Assembly (NCBI RefSeq): GCF_003885105.1
Contig: NZ_QWZQ01000030.1
Location: 1-37,436, forward strand
Source of the DNA: Lactiplantibacillus garii
Lineage (GTDB): Bacteria > Bacillota > Bacilli > Lactobacillales > Lactobacillaceae
Length of the DNA stretch: 37,436 nucleotides
Reading direction: 5' to 3'
The notes below the pieces were generated by a model. It searched no databases. It saw nothing but the letters and a program-made list of their open reading frames with translations, and was not told the DNA's origin. Positions 16,037 through 24,211 of the stretch are shown piece after piece (the stretch's first letter is position 1; the number at the start of each line of letters is the position of its first letter). Both the position numbers and the translations under genes were made by a program.

Positions 16037-16050
16037 TGAAAGCGTTAACA
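16037..16050. promoter_or_regulatory. cre box (CcpA site) upstream of the GntR-ABC operon
   Basis: TGAAAGCGTTAACA matches TGNAANCGNTNNCA at every fixed position. It ends 21 bases before the -35 of the GntR-ABC promoter and lies 57 bases before the divergent small gene, so it may control either. Confidence 0.7.
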
Positions 16051-16070
16051 TTTATTTTCTAGAAATTGAA

Positions 16071-16099
16071 TTGTTATTAAATTGTCATAGTGTTATATT
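16071..16099 (+). promoter_or_regulatory. Promoter of the GntR-ABC operon
   Basis: TTGTTA (16071-16076), a 17-base spacer and TATATT (16094-16099) with a TG one base before the -10 (extended -10). TAGTACAC just downstream (16112-16119) resembles a half-site seen in YtrA-type operators, by analogy only. Confidence 0.7.
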
Positions 16100-16135
16100 G
16101 TAATAGATAAATAGTACACTAGGAGGCGCAAACCG

Positions 16136-16525
16136 ATGCAATTCGATGACAAAGTCCCAATTTATTTGCAAATTAAACGGGTAATCTATCAAGAAATGGT
16201 GACTGGCCAGCTCAAAGCGGGCGAGCAGTTACCGGCGGTTCGGCAACTGGCACTGAACTTGACCGTGAACGTTAACACCGTTCAGCGGGCATTAAGCGAA
16301 ATGATCACGGAAGGGGTCCTGACTTCCAAGCGGGGGAAGGGCAACTTTGTGACTGAAGATCAGCAACGAATTGGTGCGCTGAAAACCCAACTGGTGCGGG
16401 CCCAGTTAAGTTCGTTCTACCAGGCGTTACGGGCTTTAAATTTGAGTGATGAAGAAATCATAACGAGCGTTCAACACTACGTTCAGCGAAGGGGGAGTCA
16501 GGATGACGGCCATGTTAACGATTAA
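16136..16525 (+). CDS. GntR-family regulator, YtrA type
   Basis: 129 residues. The winged HTH spans residues 5-75: IYLQIKRVIYQEMVTGQLKAGEQLPAVRQLA with VNVNTVQRALSEM and a wing ending KGNFVTED. Only a short helical tail follows, as in YtrA members, which usually repress a linked ABC transporter. AGGAGG lies 9 bases before the ATG. The stop overlaps the ATPase start by 23 bases, so the two are translationally linked. Ligand unknown. Confidence 0.9.
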   Translation: MQFDDKVPIYLQIKRVIYQEMVTGQLKAGEQLPAVRQLALNLTVNVNTVQRALSEMITEGVLTSKRGKGNFVTEDQQRIGALKTQLVRAQLSSFYQALRALNLSDEEIITSVQHYVQRRGSQDDGHVND

Positions 16526-17213
16526 AAATTTAAAATACAGTCGTAATCAGCGTAAAATTTTACACGACGTTCAGTTAACGCTGGATAGTGGCAAAATCGT
16601 TGGTTTACTGGGTGAAAACGGTGCGGGGAAGACCACGCTAATGCGCCTAATTACGGGAAATGCGAAGGGTAACGGAACGATTACGATTAACGGTGTACAC
16701 ACGCCGGTTCAACGGAAAGCGCACGTTAGTTTTACCGACCATTTAAACGGCTTTTCAACCGGTCAAAAAATTAATCAAATTAAACATTTTTACGAATTGG
16801 TCTACCCGGATTTTGACGGTCAGCGTTATCAAGAACTGGCCACTTTTTTAGGACTCGATGGCCAACAAAAATTAGCGGCCCTTTCAAAGGGAACCCGTGA
16901 AAAGTTGATCATTGCGCTGACTTTGAGTCGCCAAGTTGACCTTTACTTACTAGACGAACCGTTTAGTGGAATTGATAGTATGAGTCGTAAGAAAATTATT
17001 AACAGTATTATCAAGTGGTTACCAGAAACGGCCACGTTAGTGGTTAGTGACCACTACGTTGCGGAAATTGCCCCGATTTTGGACGAAATTGTGGTCATTA
17101 AGGATCAAACGGTACTGGTGCATCGGGCCACCGACGACATTCGGGACGCAACTAACATGGATATTGAGACCTATTATGAGCACCTATACGAAGGGGGGAC
17201 GGACCATGACTAA
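16503..17213 (+). CDS. ABC transporter ATP-binding protein
   Basis: 236-residue nucleotide-binding subunit. Walker A GENGAGKTT near residue 40, signature LSKGTREKL in place of LSGGQ, Walker B LYLLDEPFSGID and the switch His in VVSDHY. The LSKG variant is common in YtrB/bacitracin-type exporters. It forms an exporter with the permease encoded next, whose start overlaps this gene by 8 bases. ATG 16503 is set by GGGGGAG 6 bases upstream; ATG 16512 is an alternative. In YtrA-linked systems the role is usually in cell-envelope stress or peptide resistance; the substrate here is unknown. Confidence 0.9.
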   Translation: MTAMLTIKNLKYSRNQRKILHDVQLTLDSGKIVGLLGENGAGKTTLMRLITGNAKGNGTITINGVHTPVQRKAHVSFTDHLNGFSTGQKINQIKHFYELVYPDFDGQRYQELATFLGLDGQQKLAALSKGTREKLIIALTLSRQVDLYLLDEPFSGIDSMSRKKIINSIIKWLPETATLVVSDHYVAEIAPILDEIVVIKDQTVLVHRATDDIRDATNMDIETYYEHLYEGGTDHD

Positions 17214-17982
17214 GAGTTGGTCGTTATTTAAAGCGTTCAGTTGGCCGCGGTTTATCCGAATGAATTGGATCGTGGCGTTTGAATTGCTGATTTTGGTTGT
17301 ATCAAACATTTGGACCGCTTTTCAGGGTGACTTTACCAGCTATGCTTTATTTAGACAGGTGTCCAGTCTGATGTTTGTCATGACTTTTATTGGCCTGGTG
17401 ATGCTGGCAGTTTATAATGAACGCACCGTTACGGCGCCAACCTACCGTTTGATTCCCATTCATGAATGGAAATTTTACGTCGTCAACGTTGCTGCGTCAC
17501 TAATTAATTTACTCTATTTATGGGCGATTCAGTTGATACTGTATGTCCTAACACTGAGCGTTAGCTTTAACCATTTTCCCGCGCAAGCGAGCGGGTTAGT
17601 CTTTGGAATCAGTCATTCTGATGGTCTAAAAAATCTAACCATTTTTTGGACTTTGATGACGGTCATGGGATTGCTCGGCATTTTGGTGGCGTGGAGTACG
17701 ATTAGCCTGGTTCACTACGTTACTAAGTCTGCTGGAAGCTTCTTACCCCGTTTTCGCCAGAAGTTTGTAAATACCATTATTTACCTAGTCGGTGTGCTAA
17801 TAACGGTCCGGTTAGTTAACATTTTAATGGGGGCTATTGGTTACTTATCAAGTAGGTTTTTTTCCACGACCGAGCTTAGTTCGGTTTGGCTGGGTGCTGG
17901 TGTAATGGTTGCCATTTTAATTGTGGAAACGGCCATTAACTTGGGTGTTTTGACCAAGTGGGGCGAACCCAATTCAAACTAA
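17206..17982 (+). CDS. ABC transporter permease
   Basis: 258 residues with about six membrane segments: roughly 20-40, 55-75, 90-118, 140-165, 185-208 and 222-245. Cytoplasmic ends are basic and there is no large external domain. ATG 17206 overlaps the ATPase stop and has an AAGGGGGG site about 6 bases upstream; an upstream in-frame ATG at 17047 lies inside the ATPase gene and is rejected. It partners the ATPase as the transmembrane half of the YtrA-controlled transporter. Confidence 0.88.
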   Translation: MTKSWSLFKAFSWPRFIRMNWIVAFELLILVVSNIWTAFQGDFTSYALFRQVSSLMFVMTFIGLVMLAVYNERTVTAPTYRLIPIHEWKFYVVNVAASLINLLYLWAIQLILYVLTLSVSFNHFPAQASGLVFGISHSDGLKNLTIFWTLMTVMGLLGILVAWSTISLVHYVTKSAGSFLPRFRQKFVNTIIYLVGVLITVRLVNILMGAIGYLSSRFFSTTELSSVWLGAGVMVAILIVETAINLGVLTKWGEPNSN

Positions 17983-18074
17983 GTTCAAGGACAAGATTGG
18001 GTTGGTACTTTTCTAAACAGGTCTTTCAACGACATGATAATGGCAATCAGGTGCTAGTACATTCTGAGTAGACT

Positions 18075-18118
18075 AAAGCCACTAATTATTCCGAAGTTCG
18101 AGAATAATTAGTGGCTTT
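18075..18118. terminator. Bidirectional terminator, 17-bp stem
   Basis: AAAGCCACTAATTATTC and GAATAATTAGTGGCTTT form a perfect 17-bp stem with a 10-base loop between the converging ABC and nicotinamidase-like genes. Confidence 0.88.
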
Positions 18119-18136
18119 GATTTTCTGCTGGTGGGA

Positions 18137-18691
18137 TTAGACGATGGTTGCACCTAAACTATTTTTAAAATGGCGTAGGGCCCAAGCATGGCCGTCCGAA
18201 TCGAAGCTGGCCACCGCATTTTCGTGAATCACCAGCGAATAGCCTAAGTTATAGGCGTCGACGGCGGTATGTAAAACGCAAATATCGGTACAAACGCCGA
18301 CTAGGTGCAGCGTGTTGACGTGACGTTCTCGTAAACGCAGGTCGAGGTCGGTGCCAGCAAACGAACTGTAACGGGTTTTGTCGAACTGCCAAACGGTCGT
18401 TTCAGTCTGATGAGCGGTGTACCAGTCTTTAAGGGAACCGTACAATTCACGGCCCCAAGTTCCGCGCACATTATGCGGTGGAAACAGTTTACTCTCGGGA
18501 TGGTACGGGTCGTGAGGCGTATGGACGTCGGTGGGCAACAAGACCCAGTCCCCGTTAGCGCGCATTTGTTCGGCGAGGTCGCAAATGACCGGCGCCAGAA
18601 TTTGGCCGGGATGCCCGCAGGTTAAAGCACCCTGATTAGCCACAAAGTCGTTGGTGTAGTCGATAATCAGTAAAGCTTGATTGGTTGGCAT
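18137..18691 (-). CDS. Nicotinamidase/isochorismatase-family cysteine hydrolase
   Basis: 184 residues. The catalytic triad can be placed: D11 in ALLIIDYTNDF, K105 in FDKTRYSSF and C138 in GVCTDICV, which follows the TDxC pattern of PncA. Metal-binding DVH and PPHN are present. Nicotinamide to nicotinate is the best guess, since PncA from lactobacilli has this look, but other amidases share the fold. GAGGAGG precedes the ATG. A minus-strand promoter TTGACA (18780-18775), 16 bases, TATACA (18758-18753) drives it; the gene stands alone. Confidence 0.88.
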   Translation of the reverse strand: MPTNQALLIIDYTNDFVANQGALTCGHPGQILAPVICDLAEQMRANGDWVLLPTDVHTPHDPYHPESKLFPPHNVRGTWGRELYGSLKDWYTAHQTETTVWQFDKTRYSSFAGTDLDLRLRERHVNTLHLVGVCTDICVLHTAVDAYNLGYSLVIHENAVASFDSDGHAWALRHFKNSLGATIV

Positions 18692-18752
18692 AAAAAAGCT
18701 CCTCCTCAGGTGGTCGTTACAGAAAGGCGATGGTGGCCCTCTTAGTCACCAA

Positions 18753-18780
18753 TGTATAGGGTGAGTGGGCGAGCTGTCAA
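18753..18780 (-). promoter_or_regulatory. Promoter of the nicotinamidase-like gene
   Basis: On the minus strand a perfect -35 TTGACA, a 16-base spacer and TATACA. TACATT at 18 bases is a second reading. Confidence 0.7.
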
Positions 18781-18832
18781 CCATTTTGACGTCAGTGTAA
18801 ACATGTTAATTTAATTAAACTAGGTCAAACTC

Positions 18833-18866
18833 AAAAAGCGTCTTCCCAATTTTGGGAGGACGCTTT
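18833..18866. terminator. Terminator after the DXS-like gene
   Basis: AAAGCGTCTTCCC and GGGAGGACGCTTT form a 13-position stem with one mismatch and a 5-base loop. On the minus strand it is followed by TTTTTGA, as expected for the DXS-like gene about 80 bases away. Confidence 0.82.
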
Positions 18867-18943
18867 CAAGTCTTGATAACGTGATTGAGGATTAAGGGGC
18901 TTGAACCAGCACGTCAGCAGAAGGTCGTTCGGTGGTTAACTGA

Positions 18944-20692
18944 TTAGTTCAGGTTGGTTAGAATCGCCGTAACAACTTGTTGCGGTGTAAGTTTAAACTC
19001 GTGCCAGAGTTCGTCAGTGGTTTCACGGTCGTTAAACCGTTTAGCGGCTCCTAGGTTAAGGAACCGCATCGCGGTAGCGCCGTAATAGCGACTGACTTTT
19101 TCGCCAAAGCCGCCACTTAAACTCGCTTCCTCTAGTGTCACGACTAGTTGGTGATCAGCCTTTAACGCGTCTAAGGCGGCGGTATCGGGATCTGAGATGT
19201 CCCGGGGATCCATCACGGTAGCGTCAACGCCGTGGTCGGTTAAACGTTGTTGAACTTGTTCTGCCAACGGTAATAGACTGCCAACACCTAAAATAGCAAC
19301 GGTCTTACCGGCGTGTAAGGTGTGCATTTTGTGCGCATCAAAGGCGGTTAACGGTGCGGAGTGGACGCCGTTACCGGGAACCCGGATGGCAACCGGTCCA
19401 GCCGTTTGTCGTAGGGACCAACGCATCATGGCAGCCAGTTCTTCCTTCGTCGTTGGGGCGAGGTAGGTCAGGTTCGGGATATTGCTGAGCATTGCCACGT
19501 CGAAGATTCCCTGGTGGGTTGGGTCCCCGGCGCTGATACTACCACCAGATACCATAATCGTGACTGGTAACTTGTTGATCCCCAAGTCGTGGGATAACTG
19601 GTCGTACGCCCGTTGTAAAAAGGTCCCCGAATGAAAGACGATTGGCCGCAGACCCTGTTGGGCTTGACCAGTCGCAAAGGTGATTGATTCCTGCTCAGCA
19701 ATGCCAACGTCGAAGTAGCGGTCGGGATGATTACGGCCAAAACGTTTAAGATCGTACATTCCCGGGATGGCCGCGGTAATTGCGGTAATCGGAGTATGCT
19801 GGGTCGTTAACTCGTCTTCCAACACACCATGGATGACGTCGTTGTAACTTTCACCGGTTGCCGGATGTAACGTGGCACCAGTTGCCAGGTCAAACGGAAC
19901 GTGCCAGTGGAAAGCTTCCTTATTCGTGATGGCGGGCGCGTAGCCGTGGCCCTTTTCAGTGTGAACGTGTAGTACGATTGGATGGTCGACGTCCTTAACG
20001 GCCTTAAACGCGGTTAACATGCTGCTTAAATCGTTGCCATTTTCCACGTAACGGTAGTCCAAGCCCATCGCCTTAAACAGGTTATTAGTACTAGTACCGC
20101 GACTTTCACGGAGTTCTTTTAAGTTCCGATAAAGTCCCCCGTGATCTTCAGCGATTGACATCCCATTATCATTTACTAAGATGATCAGGTTGGATTTTAA
20201 AGTGGCCGCGGTGTTCAGACCTTCTAACGCCAAACCACCGGATAACGAACCGTCACCGATTACGGCCATGACGTTGCCGTGCTTGTGTTGCAAGTCGCGG
20301 GCACTAGCCATCCCGGTGGCTAACGCGATTGACGTCGACGTATGGCCAATGTTGAAGTAGTCGTGGGGACTTTCTTCCGGCGCGGTGTAACCACTGACGT
20401 CGTCGTAGTGGTCGGGATCCAGCCAGGCTTGCTTACGCCCAGTTAAAATTTTGTGGGTGTAGGACTGGTGGGAAACGTCCCACACCACTTTGTCAGTGGG
20501 GGAGTCAAAGACCGTGTGAAAGGCAATCGTTAGTTCGACCACGCCCAGGTTGGGTCCCACGTGACCCCCGGTTTGACTGACTTTATTGAGTAAAACGTGA
20601 CGGATTTCGGTGGCTAATTCGGTTTCCTCGGCTAAACTCAATTGTTTGAGGTCGGCCGGTTGATTGATTTTATTTAGAATTGGTGTTTCCAT
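18944..20692 (-). CDS. 1-Deoxy-D-xylulose-5-phosphate synthase-like protein
   Basis: Thiamine-diphosphate enzyme of the DXS/transketolase family, 582 residues. N-terminal domain: HVGPNLGVVELTIAFH, then WDVSHQSYTHKILTG. The ThDP motif GDGSLSGGLALEGLN ends with LVNDNGMSIAE. A pyrimidine-binding domain has VGIAEQESITFATG and a C-terminal domain LVTLEEASLSGGFG. DXS makes DXP for the MEP pathway and for thiamine and pyridoxal synthesis. Lactobacilli generally use mevalonate and lack the rest of the MEP pathway, so its role is uncertain. ATG 20692 (METPILN) is preferred to 20719, because no ribosome site precedes the outer one; the inner site is also weak (AAGCGAGCG). Confidence 0.85.
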   Translation of the reverse strand: METPILNKINQPADLKQLSLAEETELATEIRHVLLNKVSQTGGHVGPNLGVVELTIAFHTVFDSPTDKVVWDVSHQSYTHKILTGRKQAWLDPDHYDDVSGYTAPEESPHDYFNIGHTSTSIALATGMASARDLQHKHGNVMAVIGDGSLSGGLALEGLNTAATLKSNLIILVNDNGMSIAEDHGGLYRNLKELRESRGTSTNNLFKAMGLDYRYVENGNDLSSMLTAFKAVKDVDHPIVLHVHTEKGHGYAPAITNKEAFHWHVPFDLATGATLHPATGESYNDVIHGVLEDELTTQHTPITAITAAIPGMYDLKRFGRNHPDRYFDVGIAEQESITFATGQAQQGLRPIVFHSGTFLQRAYDQLSHDLGINKLPVTIMVSGGSISAGDPTHQGIFDVAMLSNIPNLTYLAPTTKEELAAMMRWSLRQTAGPVAIRVPGNGVHSAPLTAFDAHKMHTLHAGKTVAILGVGSLLPLAEQVQQRLTDHGVDATVMDPRDISDPDTAALDALKADHQLVVTLEEASLSGGFGEKVSRYYGATAMRFLNLGAAKRFNDRETTDELWHEFKLTPQQVVTAILTNLN

Positions 20693-20742
20693 ATTATCGC
20701 TCGCTTTCTGAGTTGTCATTGAACGTTTTTTAGATTAGCACC

Positions 20743-20761
20743 TTAGAGCCACTCTAAGGCA
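20743..20761 (-). promoter_or_regulatory. 8-bp hairpin in the DXS-like leader
   Basis: On the minus strand CCTTAGAG-tgg-CTCTAAGG forms a perfect 8-bp stem between a TATAAT-like -10 and the start codon. No T run follows, so it looks like an operator or mRNA stabiliser, not a terminator. Confidence 0.4.
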
Positions 20762-20817
20762 AGCTTTTTATCAAAAAAATTATAAAAATATTTTAAGCTA
20801 AAAGACCGTGGAACAAA

Positions 20818-20870
20818 ATATAGAACGGATAAATTACGCGTTATTTGGCGTAATTTATCCGTTCTATATT
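20818..20870. terminator. Long terminator after the antiporter gene
   Basis: A perfect stem of about 21 bp (20820-20840 with 20849-20869, ends TATAGAACGG and CCGTTCTATA) has an 8-base loop and is followed by TTTTG on the minus strand. Confidence 0.88.
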
Positions 20871-20930
20871 GCCTGGTAATGGTGCCAAAAGTCGGTCTGC
20901 CCAATTCTGGTTTTGGGCGTAACAACGCGT

Positions 20931-22937
20931 TTAATCGGCGTTAATCGACTGTAAGTACACCAGCTGGTCGGTTGAAATTTGTTCGTAGAGTTGGTTAGCC
21001 AGCTCGGGATCGTACTGCTTACGACTCGTTTGACTTTGGATAAAGTTATATTCCAATTGAAAGGCTTCAATTAGTAACTCGTTTTGGGCTTCTTGGAAGT
21101 CACGTTCACCGGATAAGCGCCGGTGCCGTTCGTCGTAGGCCCGCCGAACGATACCGATGGCTTGTTGATTGTCGGTCGTCCCGTGGTCGTTTAAAAATTG
21201 GATCACGGCTGCGTACGGCTTTTGCTCCACGGAACGCATTTCGCCCCACAGTTGACGGTTACGGTGCATCATTTGCTCACGGGTTTGCCCCCTTCGAGGC
21301 TTGTATTGGCGGAACAGTTTACGCCGGGCGCGGGCCTTTTTGCTCATGGACCACTTTCCGACAACCACGAATCTGAAGAACAGACCGATCCGTTGCCAGA
21401 AAGTCTGCTGATTTTGAATTCGGGTCCGGCTGGCAACGCGCATGTAGCGTTCAGCTAGTTCCGGTGTTAATTCACCACCGGCGACCATCTGGTCCACGGT
21501 TTGCCGTTCAACGGCGTAGGTCTGGTCAAAAAGTTCAGTCAACTGAGTGTGACTTGGCCGCCCGTCCAGGACGCGTTGGCCCTCCAAGATCATGATGACT
21601 TGACTGGTCGTCGGATTATTACCGTGCCGAGCCTGCATCATTTTTATGGCACTAGCAACCATTTCGGATTTAGCATTGGCCAATTCGGCCTCCGTGACCT
21701 TGACGACTTGTTTAGGCAGGGTCAGTGGTAACCAGATGGTAGGAACCAGCAGACTGGTTAAAATGACGACGGCCGCAACGAATATGAGGTCGTTACGGTA
21801 CGGAAAGCTGGCGCCGTTCAGGGTGAGGGGCAGGGAAAAGGCCATGGCTAAGGTGATGGTTCCGTGAACTCCGCTTAACGCGACCACGAAGGCGTTACGG
21901 GTCTTTTCGTGGTCGTCCCAAGCACGAATCCGGGCTAAGTCGAATCGCAGCCATAAAAAGCGGACTAGGGTCATTAAGACGTATAACAGTATACCCAGGC
22001 CAACTAGCACGGCGACGGAACCGGTATCACGTTGGCGAAGGTGGGTAATCACACTAGGCAAAGAAACCCCCAGTAACACGAAGACGATCCCGTTTAAGAT
22101 GCTGGCAACGATTGACCAAGTCGTCGACATGACGATCTGAAGTCTGGACGTCGTTAAGCGCAGACGGTCGGACTGGATACCGTGGATCAGACCGGTCGCG
22201 ACGACCGCCAAAATGCCGGAAACGTCGATGGCTTCGGCTAAAAAGTACACCACGAACGGCGTTAACAACGTATAGGGCACGATGACGGATGGGGTGTCAA
22301 CGCGCATGTTGATCAACATGATCCGACCAGCAACGATGACGTAACCCAACACTAGGCCAACCAAGATGCCACCAACAAAAACGTATAAAAAGTTACCGAT
22401 GCCGTGCCAGACGGAAAACTGACCGGTCACGACTGCGGCGATGGCCAGGTTAAACGCCACGATCCCGGACGCGTCGTTAAATAACGATTCGTTTTCCAAC
22501 GTTTCCATCACCCGGTCGGGAATCGCGACCTTAGTGGTGATCGATGAGACCGCGACCGCGTCGGTGGGAGTAATAATGGCCCCCAGCGCGAGTGCGAGCG
22601 CAAGTGAGAACTGCGGAATTAGTAAGTGGGTCGCGGTCCCGACCACGAGAATGGTGATCAGGGCCAGCACCACCGCTAGCGACATGGTCGTACCGATATT
22701 GCGGCTGAGTTTATGCAGACTGGTATTTTGACCGTCGTTAAACATTAAAACGGAGATAATCACAAACAGAAAAATCTCCGGTTCGAGTTCAAAGTGCCGG
22801 TACAACGGGATTAAGGATAGTAACAAGCCCGCTCCAATTTGCAAAAAGGCGACCGGAACCTGATTAAACTTGGCATAGACGGCGTTAGCCGCGACGACCG
22901 CGGCAATGAGTAGTAGGACTAAAAAGACGGTTTGCAC
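20931..22937 (-). CDS. CPA1-family Na+(K+)/H+ antiporter
   Basis: 668 residues. The first 410 or so carry about 11-12 membrane segments. The ion path shows ALGAIITPTDAVAV (T124, D126) and ESLFNDASGIV with the ND pair at N154-D155 that marks electroneutral CPA1 exchangers. The C-terminal 250 residues are a charged cytosolic region with Arg/Lys-rich stretches, likely regulatory. GTG start with GGGGG 9 bases upstream. It probably exports Na+ or K+ for pH and salt balance. Monocistronic: its own terminator, and the next gene is divergent. Confidence 0.93.
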   Translation of the reverse strand: MQTVFLVLLLIAAVVAANAVYAKFNQVPVAFLQIGAGLLLSLIPLYRHFELEPEIFLFVIISVLMFNDGQNTSLHKLSRNIGTTMSLAVVLALITILVVGTATHLLIPQFSLALALALGAIITPTDAVAVSSITTKVAIPDRVMETLENESLFNDASGIVAFNLAIAAVVTGQFSVWHGIGNFLYVFVGGILVGLVLGYVIVAGRIMLINMRVDTPSVIVPYTLLTPFVVYFLAEAIDVSGILAVVATGLIHGIQSDRLRLTTSRLQIVMSTTWSIVASILNGIVFVLLGVSLPSVITHLRQRDTGSVAVLVGLGILLYVLMTLVRFLWLRFDLARIRAWDDHEKTRNAFVVALSGVHGTITLAMAFSLPLTLNGASFPYRNDLIFVAAVVILTSLLVPTIWLPLTLPKQVVKVTEAELANAKSEMVASAIKMMQARHGNNPTTSQVIMILEGQRVLDGRPSHTQLTELFDQTYAVERQTVDQMVAGGELTPELAERYMRVASRTRIQNQQTFWQRIGLFFRFVVVGKWSMSKKARARRKLFRQYKPRRGQTREQMMHRNRQLWGEMRSVEQKPYAAVIQFLNDHGTTDNQQAIGIVRRAYDERHRRLSGERDFQEAQNELLIEAFQLEYNFIQSQTSRKQYDPELANQLYEQISTDQLVYLQSINAD

Positions 22938-23005
22938 CCGTTAGTTCCCCCTTTAAGGCTTGATTAATAAGTTAATTAATTTAATTTTAACGCAATGACT
23001 AATGA

Positions 23006-23085
23006 CATGATATTATCTGCACAGCTATTTTTAACGGGTCGCCTGAACCTAATGTTTAATCTGAATAAATGACGACCCGTTTTTT
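23006..23085 (+). ncRNA. Putative short RNA: extended -10 followed by terminator
   Basis: TGATATTAT (TG plus TATTAT at 23011-23016) is an extended -10 with no good -35. About 15 bases on, AACGGGTCG (23033-23041) pairs with CGACCCGTT (23073-23081), followed by T. Transcription from here would give a 60-nt RNA, or the hairpin may protect the oxidoreductase gene from upstream read-through. The 31-base loop is long. Confidence 0.35.
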
Positions 23086-23103
23086 GAACACGAGCACCAA
23101 TTT

Positions 23104-23144
23104 AAGTGAAAACACTTGGTTTTAACCGCTAACTTGGTGATAAT
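23104..23144 (+). promoter_or_regulatory. Promoter and operator of the oxidoreductase pair
   Basis: TTGGTT (23116-23121), a 17-base spacer and GATAAT (23139-23144). The inverted repeat AAGTG-aaaa-CACTT (23104-23117) overlaps the -35, so a repressor bound there would block it. The binding protein is unknown. Confidence 0.6.
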
Positions 23145-23174
23145 TAATGCATCAACTTAATTGGAGGAACGAAC

Positions 23175-24194
23175 ATGTTAACCATTGCTTACATTGGTAA
23201 CGGGAAAAGTGCCAACCGCTACCACTTACCATTTGCCCTAAAACTCAAGGATAAGATCAAGGTCAAAACGATTTATTCCCGTTCCGGGCGGCAAGCGTGG
23301 ACGCCCATCGAAGGGGTGCATTATACAACCGACCTTAACGATATTTATGACGACCCCGAGATTCAATTAGTGGTGGTTTCCACGCCGAGTTCGACCCACT
23401 TTGCAACGGCCAAGGACGTGTTATTACACGGTAAAAACGCCTTGGTTGAAAAACCGTTTACGGAAACCGTGGCGGAAGCTCAGGAGTTATTTGACCTTGC
23501 GCGCCGCAAAAAGCTGTTTATCGAGTGTTATCAAAATCGCCGTTACGATTCGGACTACCTGACGATGCAAAAAGTGATTGCGAGTGGCAAGTTGGGGGAC
23601 TTATTAGAAGTGGAGATGCACTTTGACTACTTTCGGCCGGAAGTTCCCGAAAGCGTTGAACACTTTTCGTTGGATACTAGTTACTTGTACGGCCACGCTT
23701 GTCACACCTTGGATCAAGTTATCGCGTACTTTGGCCGTCCGGACGACGTTCACTACGACGTTCGCCAGTTACTCGGTACCGACCGGATGAACGACTACTT
23801 TGACATTGATTTATACTACGGTGCGCTGAAGGTTTCGGTTAAATCCAGTTATTTCCGGATCAAGCCGCGGCCAAGTTTCGTGGTTTACGGTAAACAGGGG
23901 ATGTTTATTAAGGCGGATAAGGACCGGCAGGAAACGGATCTCAAGCATTTTTACATGCCAGACCACGCTGATTTTGGGATCGACCAGCCGGAAAACTACG
24001 GGACGCTGACTTACATGGACGGTGCCGGGCAGTACCATGAAGAAAAGGTGGTCTCCGAAGTGGGCGATTACAGTCGGGTCTACGACGACGTTTACCAGAC
24101 GTTGGTCAATGGGCAACCCAAAGTGGTGAAGGATGAAGAAACGTTGCTCCAAATCAAAATGTTGGCAACGGGGATTCAACAGTGTCGGCAGTAA
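23175..24194 (+). CDS. Gfo/Idh/MocA-family oxidoreductase
   Basis: 339 residues. The Rossmann fold starts at the N-terminus with IAYIGNGKSANRYHL, then VVVSTPSSTHF and the family's VEKPF motif near residue 92, whose Lys acts in catalysis. The C-terminal half is the alpha/beta substrate domain, with YGHACHTLDQVIAYFG. Members oxidise or reduce sugars and inositols with NAD(P). TTGGAGG lies 7 bases before the ATG. 17 bases before a second member of the family: the two are probably co-expressed and act on related substrates or as a heteromer, by inference. Confidence 0.92.
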   Translation: MLTIAYIGNGKSANRYHLPFALKLKDKIKVKTIYSRSGRQAWTPIEGVHYTTDLNDIYDDPEIQLVVVSTPSSTHFATAKDVLLHGKNALVEKPFTETVAEAQELFDLARRKKLFIECYQNRRYDSDYLTMQKVIASGKLGDLLEVEMHFDYFRPEVPESVEHFSLDTSYLYGHACHTLDQVIAYFGRPDDVHYDVRQLLGTDRMNDYFDIDLYYGALKVSVKSSYFRIKPRPSFVVYGKQGMFIKADKDRQETDLKHFYMPDHADFGIDQPENYGTLTYMDGAGQYHEEKVVSEVGDYSRVYDDVYQTLVNGQPKVVKDEETLLQIKMLATGIQQCRQ

Positions 24195-24211
24195 AGTAGG
24201 AGGGATTTGTA

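Noticed and set aside
17047-17205. N-terminal extension of the ABC permease from ATG 17047
   Set aside because: It would sit inside the ATPase gene; a good ribosome site precedes ATG 17206.
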